From NCBI GenBank assembly GCA_013115125.1, contig JABANN010000108.1, forward strand, positions 1 through 64,000: a stretch of DNA of 64,000 bases, read 5' to 3'. The position numbers were made by a program, and so were the translations under genes. This DNA is from Perkinsus olseni (taxonomy: Eukaryota > Perkinsozoa > Perkinsida). Every line of letters starts with the position of its first letter. Positions within the stretch are counted from its first letter, which is position 1. The notes beneath the pieces are model-generated. The model saw nothing but the letters and a program-made list of their open reading frames with translations, was not told the origin of the DNA and did no database searches. Shown piece after piece: positions 54,872-64,000 of the stretch.

Positions 54872-55474
54872 ATGGCCAGTAGTGGCCGATCCGTAGTGAC
54901 CATTCCCGACACCAACCGCTGCCCCTCTGCTGGTGACCTTTCCTTCTCTACTGTAGATAAAAGTGAGTTCATTAGGAGCATAAATGTATGGCAACAAAAA
55001 AGAAGTGGTATAATTTCGGCGGAGCGAAGCTCTTGTTGTTTGTTTGTTGTTTTCTTTGCTGCTCTCTGATGGAGACTTCTTCCTTCGTTCCTACTCTCGC
55101 GAATAACGTTGTTGTGATAGAGTTGCTCGACATTTCTCTTTATGCTGTACACATGGGGTTGAGTCTATTAATTGCGTGTAGCAGGTGGAAGGCATGTTCT
55201 GTGTGGATTCCGGTAGGGTTCAGTACTTGTTCTTAACAGCATCATTGGTCTAGTGGTAGAATACAACGTTGCCATCGTTGTGACCCGAGTTCGATTCTCG
55301 GATGATGCAGCTTTTCTTCCTCACTATTTAGCATCGCCACATCAGTCGATGAATACTGCCGAATACCCCCTATCGCTGTCAGGCATTCTTTCTCTCTTTC
55401 TGACACCCATGTTCGGAGGCGCTCCTGAAAAGTCGCATAACACGAAGTCCTCCTCCCAGCTTGTTGAAGTGTAG
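54872..55474 (+). CDS. Multi-span membrane protein, tandem family member 3, possibly degenerate
   Basis: Exons read MASSGRSVVTIPDTNRCPSA, SFVPTLANNVVVIELLDISL then YAVHMGLSLLIACSRW, corresponding to the middle hydrophobic pair of members 1 and 2. After 55311 a stretch ends NTAEYPLSLSGILSLFLTPM with tail SHNTKSSSQLVEV. The segment between holds a complete tRNA-Gly gene, so either the tRNA is inside an intron or two gene pieces flank it. A short ORF (54562-54753) just upstream could be an N-terminal exon. Several expected segments are missing, so this copy may be partial. Confidence 0.4.
55239..55309 (+). tRNA. trnG-GCC: tRNA-Gly (anticodon GCC)
   Basis: 71 nt. The 7-bp acceptor GCATCAT/ATGATGC is perfect with discriminator A. 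A-box TGGTCTAGTGGTAGAATA, anticodon arm ACAACG-TTGCCAT-CGTTGT with GCC, and T-arm CCGAGTTCGATTCTCGG all fit eukaryotic tRNA-Gly(GCC). It reads on the plus strand, the direction of the surrounding genes, and is the only tRNA in the window that looks functional. Confidence 0.95.
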
Positions 55475-55498
55475 GAGGAATCCTCGCCCGTGAGAAGG

Positions 55499-56685
55499 AT
55501 GCTGCCGATTATTTTCTTCTTCAGCGTCGGCATCGATATGGTGGAAAGAAGCTACGCTCGCCGAGTTGGTGGCTTCATCTTCCTCACTTATCTGCCTCCA
55601 TTCATAAACCTCACCTTCATGGTCGTGGCGGTTGTATTGTCGATCCCGTTGACCAACTTGTAAGCGAAAGGGCGTCGGTTCGGACCAGGGAAGCGGTACT
55701 TTAGGTCTGATTTCCTGACGCTTGTGAGCCCCTTTCTGCCACTATTGGCCTACTACGGATTCGTCCTCGTCTCACCCAAGATGATGCTCACCTACGGAGC
55801 TCTGGTATGGATCATGATCGGCCTTCGTGCGCTGGCTTTGGCACAGGTAAAGATGAGATCGATCATCAGGGCATGCGCTACTCTCCTCCCACAGATGTTT
55901 CACTATGTATCTCTGGTCCAGCGACTCGTAGCATCCTGCACAATCGACGGCGCTGGGAAGGTGATCGATGCCGTGAGCCATCCCGTGTAGGTTGGGGAAG
56001 CCCGGCAGCGAATAATGCGGTAGATTGTACGTATAGTTGATCACTAGTGGTAGTGCAAAAATCTCTCCTTTCATTCCGATTGATAGAAAAACAGTTTGGC
56101 GTGCTTCGACGGCTCAAAATACAGGAAACGCGGGAGGAAGAGTATTCAAATGGTGGCCTATTATGATGCTGTTGACAATGGCGTGTGCTCCGCCAGTGAC
56201 TTTGGTTGTTATTGTTGTTGTTGAGGGATGGTTTTGGTCGAAGGTACGACTGTGGCAAGATATCATCCAGCGTGTGGGAGGTCGCAGCCGATCATCATGC
56301 ACACAATAGTGGAAATATTTATGCTATTTATCTCACATGCTTCTTCATGGAGGTGGCAGTCTATTTGGTAAGGGGTTGTAGGACGGCTGCCTGTCCTGGG
56401 AGAGAGAAGAATCACCCAAGTTCAAATCCCACGGATGTCATTTTCAATCGATTTACGGGCAGCAGTTGATAAGTTGCTCGAGTACACTTTCCCATCATCC
56501 CCGTGGCTAGAACTGATAGATGATATCCGCATTCCGATTCCTGTTCTTAATGGAACCGGATATCTCCGTACGCCCTCGCAAAGTTACTATGACGTGGGAC
56601 AGCCGCCTCGCTGGCTCCTTCACAGTTGTACATCAAACATGGTGTTCAAGTTCCGTAATAGAAATCCGGTTTTTTACTGCCGTTG
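55499..56685 (+). CDS. Multi-span membrane protein, tandem family member 4
   Basis: Start MLPIIFFFSVGIDMVERSYA, FLTYLPPFINLTFMVVAVVL, then YFRSDFLTLVSPFLPLLAYY, VWIMIGLRALALAQ, loop MFHYVSLVQRLVASCTIDGA, VFKWWPIMMLLTMACAPPVT, VIVVVEGWFWSK, CFFMEVAVYL and a C-terminal exon with LLEYTFPSSPWLELIDDIRI. The order of hydrophobic segments and the Cys loop match members 1 and 2. A tRNA T-arm piece (ACCCAAGTTCAAATCCCACG, about 56423-56445) lies in the intron after AVYL. The 3' end is not certain. Confidence 0.55.
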
Positions 56686-56843
56686 ATGAGGCGTACTTGC
56701 TATATCCCTTCGCGAGAGTCTCCTCGACATCCGCCCATCTTCTGCTGTTATTGATATCGGCAGTGGTGTGAGCATAGGGTGGCTAAGCGGTCGAGCCGTC
56801 ACAACCCGGAAGGCTTTAGTGTCCTTCTCAGGTCCTCGGTGTA

Positions 56844-57056
56844 TTGGCCGTGAGGTTTTCCATGTTGACGAGGAGAGGCAAAGTTGTGAAGAAATCAGCG
56901 GAAGTCGATGCATCGGGGGTAGTAGTGGTGTGGGTGCAAGAACTAATGTCGTTTTACCGAAGACCGGTGCTGTTTCTACTAATGGGAACGGTTCCGGTGT
57001 ATCGGAGAAGGAGAGTTTTCCCGTTCAAGATTCCGGGTGATATCAAAAAGCCCTGA
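56844..57056 (+). CDS. Short basic protein or exon with one hydrophobic segment
   Basis: Frame MAVRFSMLTRRGKVVKKSAE, GVVVVWVQELMSFYRRPVLF, LLMGTVPVYRRRRVFPFKIP and stop. It may be the last exon of membrane family member 4 or a separate small gene. No family was recognised. Confidence 0.35.
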   Translation: MAVRFSMLTRRGKVVKKSAEVDASGVVVVWVQELMSFYRRPVLFLLMGTVPVYRRRRVFPFKIPGDIKKP

Positions 57057-58258
57057 TTATTCTCATCACACATTGGGAAAATCGTCTCCGGCGTCGTGCG
57101 GGACCGACAGTCTTGCGGAGGGTGGGGGAGTGTTGGTTGGTTCTCAGATTCCCTATGACCGTCAGTTAGTGAGGATGGACACATGCGCAACTCAGTGCTC
57201 AGAGGCTGATCTGGTGCAGGTCGGAATACCAGTAGCTGAGATCAGACGTGGTGACAAGGTCGCAGATAGCCGCCCGGTATAGGGCAGTTTTTTAATGCGG
57301 GAGATCGTCGGATCTATCCCCGGGTACAGCGTCGTTTATTAAGACTCTATACATGAGCATTTTATTAGTCGAATTCATGAGTCAGTAACTCAACAGCTGT
57401 CGTTCAGACCAGTCGTTGTGGGCTGTGGTGTTGAGAATCATCAATTTAAGGAAAAGCAAGATTACTAAAGAGAGCAAGAGAGACGAGTAAAGATACCATT
57501 GCAGTTCAGGTGATGGAGCTTGGATTTGAACGAGGGACCTCTCGGTTGCTAGGTGGAAGCATTGTAGCAGTTGTCCGCTTTACCATTTGCGAGATTTCAC
57601 TCCTTGCCATGAGGTCTGTGCCGACACTGCGAGGGCATGCCTTCATTCAACTACGGTAGGAGGGCGGAGCGAAGCGAACATCTCCGCATTTAGTCGGAAA
57701 TATTTGCGCTCAGAAAATTCAGTCGAACGTCGAATGTGACGGCGAAGATCCAAAAGCGGCGGGAGGAGTTCGTAAAGGAAAAGTTTCCGTATTTTCGTGG
57801 CGCGGTGACGGAGGAGATGCCGAAGCGGGGCAGGAAGTAATGGATGGGGCATTTTGTGGCGCGTGAAGCTACTACGCGGCCTTCGATGCTATGGCAGCGC
57901 CTGCCTCGGCGGCAGTATTTCGGTGCGCGGACACCACTTGCAAACCCAATATCGACGACTCAAACGTTGAGGGTGGTCTTTCCTCACCGGAAAGTCGCTA
58001 CTCCTGGAAGGGGGGCAGGGTGGACGGGCTAGGGCCTAGTACCAACGTCTACCCGCTTCCGCCGCTCTATCGAGATCTGCGCCACCCATCGTTAGCGTTT
58101 ATCTTGCCGTACGGGTGAACTGTGTTGATTTGGAGATACTTTGGGATCGAGGATAGTAATAGATTGACTTTATCCCTGCTTGGACACCACACAGGCTTCT
58201 GGGCTCGTGACAGCGTTGGCTGCCTCTCAGGTCGGGTGGGCATTTCCTGGATCCGTCG
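57057..58258. other. Region of unclear content with tRNA-like, family C and two family E words
   Basis: It includes a degenerate tRNA-like sequence on the minus strand (about 57518-57600; T-arm GTCCCTCGTTCAAATCC), GCGGAGCGAAGC at 57664-57675, and two family E variants at 57791-57810 and 57851-57870. Short plus-strand pieces between them (for example around 57720-57840) look like exons of an unknown gene. Confidence 0.4.
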
Positions 58259-58594
58259 ATGGACCCTCTGAACCTCGATGGTGATGATTCGGTGCACGAC
58301 AGCTACATGAAGAGGAGGATGGACGAGATCGACGGCGACTTTGTAGACAACTTGGTTAGGGAGGGGAAAACGGGAGGAGGTCGGAGGGGGGGGGGAATCC
58401 GAAGAGTATCTTTTATCGACCTCGACTTAGATATGTTCCAAACCTTTGAAGCGCATCTTTCGGCCATAGCAGATTTCAAGGCTACTAAGGTTGCGGTAAC
58501 AAGGGGGGATGGGAAGAGGGAGAGTCGTTGCATTCTGGATGCGACCCTTTGCGGTCGGCATTGTCCTGCTTCATTCGGCCCCTATTTTGATTGA
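58259..58594 (+). CDS. Exons of an unrecognised acidic protein
   Basis: Reads MDPLNLDGDDSVHDSYMKRR then MDEIDGDFVDNLVREGKTGG, and after a short intron starting GTATCTTTTATCGACC, MFQTFEAHLSAIADFKATK. Gly-rich between. No family was recognised. The intron is only about 28 nt as drawn, so the join is doubtful. Confidence 0.35.
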   Translation: MDPLNLDGDDSVHDSYMKRRMDEIDGDFVDNLVREGKTGGGRRGGGIRRVSFIDLDLDMFQTFEAHLSAIADFKATKVAVTRGDGKRESRCILDATLCGRHCPASFGPYFD

Positions 58595-59047
58595 TCATCA
58601 GTGCGTCGTTAAGCCTGGGTTGTATCGGGTGCCCGGATGATTTGCCAATGATCAGGCGGCAAGCCAACGAGAATCCCATATTAAGAAGATAACGCAGGTA
58701 GAGTACAACCCCCTGCATGGGGAGAGTGGAAAGGCTCGTCTAATGGAAGCTACCGTGGTAGTACTGGGAGGGGCAATCGTGTGGTCGACCCGACCCTTCT
58801 TTTGTAGTGCTACTGAGCGGTGGTAAATTTCGTGCTGATTTTGGAGTCTATTTTGATGGTTGGTCTGAGAGAAATTGAAGATGAATTCGCGATCGTTGGT
58901 GGGGTCCATGGGGGGTTGTTTTCACTCGGGGCCTTTTCGGTCCGGGGAAGCACCGCCGCGCCTGGCTGGATGGAATCCTGAGTTTCAAGATGAAAGTTCC
59001 TCTGTACCAGTGGGGGTTCCACCCAACAGTGAGTTGATAGTTAAGCG

Positions 59048-59753
59048 ATGATTACTCAGCCGCCGTCGTATGCTTTGGAGGACGGGAGAGGACGGCGGCT
59101 GCTGCCAGCGGAGCAACACGCGAGTCTGCAGCCTAGAGGGAAGGCGGTGAACGGACGGTTCATCTCGGGGAAGCGGTCGCGGGATAAGAAGGTGGTTCTA
59201 TGCAGCCGTGGGTGGTGGGGGATATTCTGTGGGTTTAGTCGGACCCTCGGTTTTCCACGCCCGATACGAGATCGGCCTCGGCGCCGAGAATAGACGAACA
59301 GTGGATGATGCAGCAGCAACAGGAGGACAAGGAGGATGAGAATGAGTTGAGGTAGCAGGGTTGACCGAAGTGAGCTACCCCTGAGTGAGTGTCGTCTCGG
59401 ATTGACTCTTCGATTCGGACATGGCATCTTGCACATTATGCATGTGCGTTGTGGTCGTTGTGATTTCCTCATAGTGAATGTTGAGGCTTTCACGATGGAC
59501 GTCCGAGGTCAGTGTTGCTGCTCACTATGAGTGTACTTATATGACTCTGTTGTTGGAATTGATGCTGCTTGTTAGCGATGAGGGGGAAGGAGAGGATGTC
59601 TCGTTGATTGACGAGGATGAGGATGAGTTGAGGCCATCGAGGGAGGAGGAGTTCAGCGACGAGGATAGTGATGATGACGATGGGGATAGGTTCGAGAGAC
59701 CGTATGAGGAGAAAGGGGTAGTTGTGGGGGAGCACGGCTTGGTGGGTGGCTAG
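59048..59753 (+). CDS. Unrecognised basic-then-acidic protein exons
   Basis: First exon MITQPPSYALEDGRGRRLLP and GKAVNGRFISGKRSRDKK before a GT; a later exon with LMLLVSDEGEGEDVSLIDED, ELRPSREEEFSDEDSDDDDG and RFERPYEEKG. Strong charge segregation suggests a nuclear or nucleolar protein, but no domain is visible. Whether the two exons belong together is not established. Confidence 0.3.
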
Positions 59754-60202
59754 AGTAGGGCTGATGCGTGCACGGAGCCCCGGAATACACCTATGATCGT
59801 TGGGGGCTCTGAGGTAGTGGTGACAGAGCGTACGAGTGGTTTTAGATAACGTCCTCGATCGCCATGACGCACAACTTCAAGTCCCTCCGGGCGAATGACG
59901 GTGAAGCCTTCCCGGTGAAGTAGGTGGAGGGCCGGGTTGTAGAACAGACCGGTGTTGTTGGTGTAGTGTCGATACCGAGAGTCCGTACGGTGGCAGGATG
60001 CGGGCATCGGGGTTAGGGCAGGTTTGGAGGGAACTCAGTAAGTTGGGGACATGGCCGCCGCTCACTGAGGAGGTGGACGGTCTGTTCCGTAGGGGAATGA
60101 GGAATCTTTCCTTCATTCAAGCTCATCACGGAGGGGCCCCCTTGATCTGCCGTTGAACGTGAATTTTCGAATAATCGCCGTCGGAAGAGTACGGTAATGA
60201 TG

Positions 60203-62670
60203 ATGAAGTGCCGTACTGTAGGCCCGGAGGTTCGGTTTGGCGAGTACTTGGAGACAGCAGTGCCACTCACCCATACCACGACACTGGGGGAATATCGGAG
60301 AGCGCGGACGGACGCTGTAGGCGGGGCGGCAGTGGTGGCGAATCATAGGTTGATGCTAGGTAGTAGCAGATGAGTCTTATAAACAACTGTACTGGATTAC
60401 GGGCGAGGACAGGTAGTAGAAGGGGATTGGGTTGAGGACGACATGGCGTTCCTTGTTGTTGTTGATCTGCCGTGTGAGGGCTGCTGTACATGACTACTGT
60501 TCGTACTACCTAGTGGCCTTGCCACTACTTGCGGAGGTCCCGGCACGTCCGGTATCGGTGGCTCCTCTATCGTAGTCTAGCGTGATCTTCTTGCTGTCCT
60601 CCCTCAGGCAGATGGTAGCAGATCATTTCCTCACTACGGGACTTCGTAATATGACACCCGGGGACGTCCAGTAAGTTCGTGCTGGTGGGCATGTTCCTGG
60701 AGCTGCCCGCGCTGTTGCAGGTTTTCTTGCATTATCGATACACGGGCACTTGTCTTGGATCTGTGCCATGTTTATGTCCATCCTGACGCTGTGGCGGTGA
60801 GGATTCCTTATCATTTGATGACCATCTTGTTATTATCAAGCTTCGACCTTAGATACTCACTGAAGGCCATGCCCGTCCCCAACTGTACGACTACCTCTGC
60901 CAGTATGTACTATACTCTCGTCAATCCGGTCTGGATGTGCGGATACAACCCGTCACTTTGCAGGCCGTGCTGTCTGTCCATGGGCCTGGAGGTAGTCGTG
61001 AGAGGGTAGCTGGAGGGAGTTCGAAGGGAGTTCGGGTTAATGAAGGGAAGCTTCCATCCCTCACCACTGTCCGACACTACCACTCGGGAAACGGTTGCCT
61101 CACCAGTGACAGTGACTCGGTATACTGTGGTCCGCCGTTAAGGTCGCTCATAAGAAGCAATAGATCATGAGGTTTGTCGTATAGAGACAGTAGTAGCCCA
61201 ATAATCTTTACCAGCTTCGGTATTGACTCAATTTTTGTTTTCATCTGTTCCTTTCCCCTCAGCATCGATAGCCCTGGCAGAGATGTTCCAGGCCTTACCG
61301 GCGGCTAGACTCGAGACCCTCAATAGAGTCGCTGACCCCGAATCTGACGAGGCATTGAAGCTGTCTCCTGGAGCGGTAGGGTTGGCTCGATCACTGTACG
61401 GTGATTTCATTTCACAACTGTTGGTTGATGTCGTTGTTCGGATAGAAGGTTCACGTAGGAAGCCCTGCTGGTCCTCATAGAAGCTGCATCTTTCGTTCTT
61501 CCCACGTGTCCCTTCAGGAATAGCGCTGCCTTCCATTAGTAATTATTGCCATTATTGATCCCCTGCACATACTCAGATAATACACCAGCCGTTCCAGTCG
61601 GCATTGGAATTCCACACCGACTCAGCCAGTGGTGTCATCATCAGGGGGGGCAGCATCGGCAGCGGGCTGGATGCATTCACCCTTCTCCTCGATGTGGATG
61701 CCGATGGTGAGCCTCTCATTTCCGCTGCCCACGTGTTCATGGCTCGTCGAGCTGCCCTCAGGGGCGTCAATTCTCCGGTCGTTGTGTACTGACCATGACG
61801 TCCTTCCCGCTGGCATCCTAGCTGTTGATATGTTGCGCAACGAGGCAGGCCTTCCAAGGTAGGCAGGGGGTCTGCTCACTGAGGCCGCCGTGAGCCCATC
61901 GCAGGCCCGGTGTGGACGTGACGCCCCTGACCAGTCCGATAAGAGCATCATTGGCGTGGACGATCGACCAGTAGTAGTAGGCGTTCACTCTGTTGTAGAG
62001 GGTGGTATCATGCAGGTACAAGTTGAGGCTGCACACGATGTTTGGCTGGAAACAGATATTTGCCCAGCTTGGTGGCGGTCCTCGGTTTGTGAGGACGGGT
62101 ATAATACTTCAATCGTAATTCAGGGATCGGGGACTGGGGCAACCTTCGCTGTCGTCGGAACGATAAAGTTACTCTCTCTGAGGCAGCAACTTAGTTGGTT
62201 CGGCGAGGTTCGCGGCCATCCCCGTTTGGACTGGGAGCTGACCAGGCAGGTACGCCCACGCGGGTTGCCGGTTACTATCAACACCTCATCGTCGTCCAGT
62301 GGGGGAGATCACCAGCTGTACTTGGAGTCCTGAGCTCAAGGCTAGGATCTGCCAGGCTTACATCAAACCGGAGTTCTCGAAACCAGGTCAGCTGCCGTTC
62401 GGTTGCCGTGGTGGAGTTGGTGGTGGTGTGGTAGGGCGGAACCTGCTGGCATCGGTGCCATACAATCTCCCTGATGGGATGAAGTATTCTAAGAAAAAGC
62501 GTTTGCTCTCCCAAGGAGTCTTCCGTGGCCAGTATCGGAGGCTGACGGCTGCTCGAGTGTATGGGCTTCCTTTTGTGAGTGCTGGGGGGGGGACGGCGAC
62601 GATGGATCGGGTCGGAGCTGTAGGGTCCTCGTGTAGGTCGAGCATACCTATCCGGGTGCGGAGGGCATGA
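60203..62670 (+). CDS. AMT: Glycine cleavage system T-protein (aminomethyltransferase)
   Basis: T-protein transfers the aminomethyl carbon to tetrahydrofolate in mitochondria. Spliced plus-strand exons follow the family from end to end: VRFGEYLETAVPLTHTTTLG; RPQLYDYLCQYVLYSRQSGL then DVRIQPVTLQAVLSVHGP (family: ...LSxIAxQGP); DEALKLSPGAVGLARSLYGD; LPAGILAVDMLRNEAGLPR (family: PxGLGARDxLRLEAGxxLYG); GVDVTPLTSPIRASLAWTID; MFGWKQIFAQLGGGPRFVRT; GEITSCTWSPELKARICQAY (family: GxxTSGxxSPxL); and KPGVFRGQYRRLTAARVYGL-PFV. Each family block is present, though LGARD is changed to ILAVD. The N-terminal exons before 60203 (candidate: MTHNFKSLRANDGEAFPVK near 59866) were not resolved. Confidence 0.75.
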
Positions 62671-63148
62671 AGGTGGTTGAGTTCAGTAAGCCCGATAGGG
62701 ACGAGCTGGTTAGGAAGCCTCACCGAGTCAACGGAGTAATGTGGGGGTCGTGGCCACCGCGATGCTGTGGGTCATCTGAAGTCGGATGTCTCCGGTAAAG
62801 AGAAGGTCATCGGAGCTGTCCGGGCGTGTTTGTCAGTATTCCTTGCCGAGTTCAATCCGTCACCCTTTCGTGGTCGGCAATCATATTCGGCCGAAGATTT
62901 CCTCATCGTTGGTGATAAGCGTTACTGCCATTGATGGTCAGGCTGTGGAATCCAAGTTGGTACGGCAGCGCGACCGCCGGCGGAACCTCAAACAGATGGG
63001 ACGACAGCGGCAGCAGCAGCATGTGACCGCATAGGCCGGCATGGCTGATTCGAAACGTTTCCGATGAGTTTCCGGAAATGCCCACTGCTTGCGTTGAAGT
63101 GGTGTAACTGTGCGAAGTCGGGAAATTCCCAGTGTGGTTTTTGTGAGG

Positions 63149-64000
63149 ATGCCGAGCCCTGAGACGTATCTTAGCGGTACGACCCACCCCTGGCCAGCTC
63201 TGTCGCAGGAAGACGTTAGCGCTGACATCAAGTATGTTATGCAGCACGCTCGGAAGGACGGCGCAGACGCGTCGCCGAGCAGGCAGCGGAAGAACACGGT
63301 TGGTCATTGGTCGTGGTCCGCCGATCAACGCCTCACTTTGTAGGGATTGGCTCATGAGGTTGCGAGGGCCGATGCCGCCTCGTCGCTCTGGTCACTGTTA
63401 ACCGAGGCTGAGATGCTCAGGATGGCGCTGTGAGGGCTTTTGGCGACGGCGGAGCGATGCAATATTGTTGGTTTTCGTTCTTTTCAGTTTGAAACTGTCG
63501 CTGCCTGCAGTAGGCAGTGGGATCGTCGGAGCTCCGCTGCTGTCGGACACGTCGCTGGCTTTCACGGAGGACCTGCCAGAATTGGTCCTTCCGTCGACAC
63601 CCTCGGTCACCACTGTGGACGAGTACCTTGACGTCTGCCGAGAGAATAAAAGTCTGCCGGGCGTATCTTTCTGCTAAGCTGGCATGATATCCATCAGGTC
63701 GGTCGTACCCCATGAGGGCTATCCAGGGTGACGAGCTGCCGCTTGATCTCACTGATGTTGATGTCAAGCAGGATACTAAAGACATGAAGCGGGACATTAT
63801 CACAGTTGGCAGCGACGGCTACCGCCTTTGCTGGCAGCGTTGTTGGTCAGGTTAATGGCGTCCTGTACGAAGGAGCTCATGTTGGGTACGATGGGATAGT
63901 CAGCGCGGTGCAGTTTGCTTTACCACAGCGGATCATCAACGCCGAGAGTATAGCCCGAGTAATCATATCAATTGCCAATAGAACAAATTCAGGTAGGGTC
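63149..64000 (+). CDS. Unrecognised protein, 3' end outside the window
   Basis: Exons read MPSPETYLSGTTHPWPALSQ, EDVSADIKYVMQHARKDGAD and NTVGHWSWSADQRLTL, then AHEVARADAASSLWSLLTEA, then TSLAFTEDLPELVLPSTPSV with TTVDEYLDVCRENKSL, GDELPLDLTDVDVKQDTKDM, and an open frame to the edge: LAATATAFAGSVVGQVNGVL ... QFALPQRIINAESIARVIIS. One intron has a family C variant (GCGGAGCGATGC, 63449-63460). No family was recognised. The last exon continues past base 64000. Confidence 0.45.

Noticed and set aside
46495-57675. GCGGAGCGAAGC as a promoter or transcription factor site
   Set aside because: It occurs within introns and even inside coding exons (47267) rather than upstream of genes; an intron-linked role is more likely.

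Overview
The window is nuclear DNA of a eukaryotic protist. Almost every recognisable protein is cut into short exons by introns of about 45-170 nt with GT...AG ends. The products are eukaryotic (eIF4G, eRF3, SKP1, COX19, eS30, a mitochondrial bL17, ATAD3, an L-type lectin). Codon use is balanced and base composition is near 50% GC. Compact introner-rich genes in long one-strand blocks would fit an alveolate of the perkinsid/dinoflagellate kind; this placement is an inference. There are no operons, CRISPR arrays or prokaryotic features.

Layout. About 0-2.9 kb: no recognisable gene. Block 1 (2967-17035, all minus): ATAD3-like AAA+ ATPase, a Peptidase_S74/coiled-coil protein that splices in phase towards it, a CCCH zinc-finger protein, BolA, COX19, two or three unrecognised proteins, SKP1. 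Block 2 (17379-28223, all plus): eIF4G with an N-terminal PAM2 motif, an alpha/beta hydrolase, eRF3. Block 3 (29144-42975, all minus): Mei2-type RRM protein, Sen1/UPF1-type helicase, a helical protein with a PIP-box-like motif, a SHIPPO/STPGP-repeat protein, an acyl-carrier-like protein without its serine, a dual-specificity phosphatase, a nuclear-looking acidic protein, eS30. Block 4 (43226-64000, all plus): L-type lectin, an acidic protein, bL17m, a tandem family of about four membrane proteins with an intact tRNA-Gly gene inside it, several small unknowns, glycine-cleavage T-protein, and a partial gene at the edge.

What stands out is the introns. At least four short sequence families recur inside introns of unrelated genes, some in both orientations: (A) GTATCTTAGGTTGA and its reverse complement, sometimes as two ends of a hairpin; (B) TTTGGGGGAGGAGTGGTATG or its reverse complement; (C) GCGGAGCGAAGC near the 5' end; (E) ATTTCGTGGCGCGTGAC. 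A fifth class (D) is pieces or near-complete copies of tRNA, mostly the T-arm/B-box. This looks like several parallel populations of introner elements, including a tRNA-derived one.

Functional links: translation is well represented (eIF4G, eRF3, eS30, bL17m, tRNA-Gly), as are mitochondrial functions (ATAD3, COX19, bL17m, T-protein, ACP-like, possibly BolA). Exon limits were worked out by eye from reading-frame continuity and splice signals, so spans are gene extents, not exact CDS coordinates. One assembly gap (99 N) lies in a tandem repeat within a SKP1 intron.
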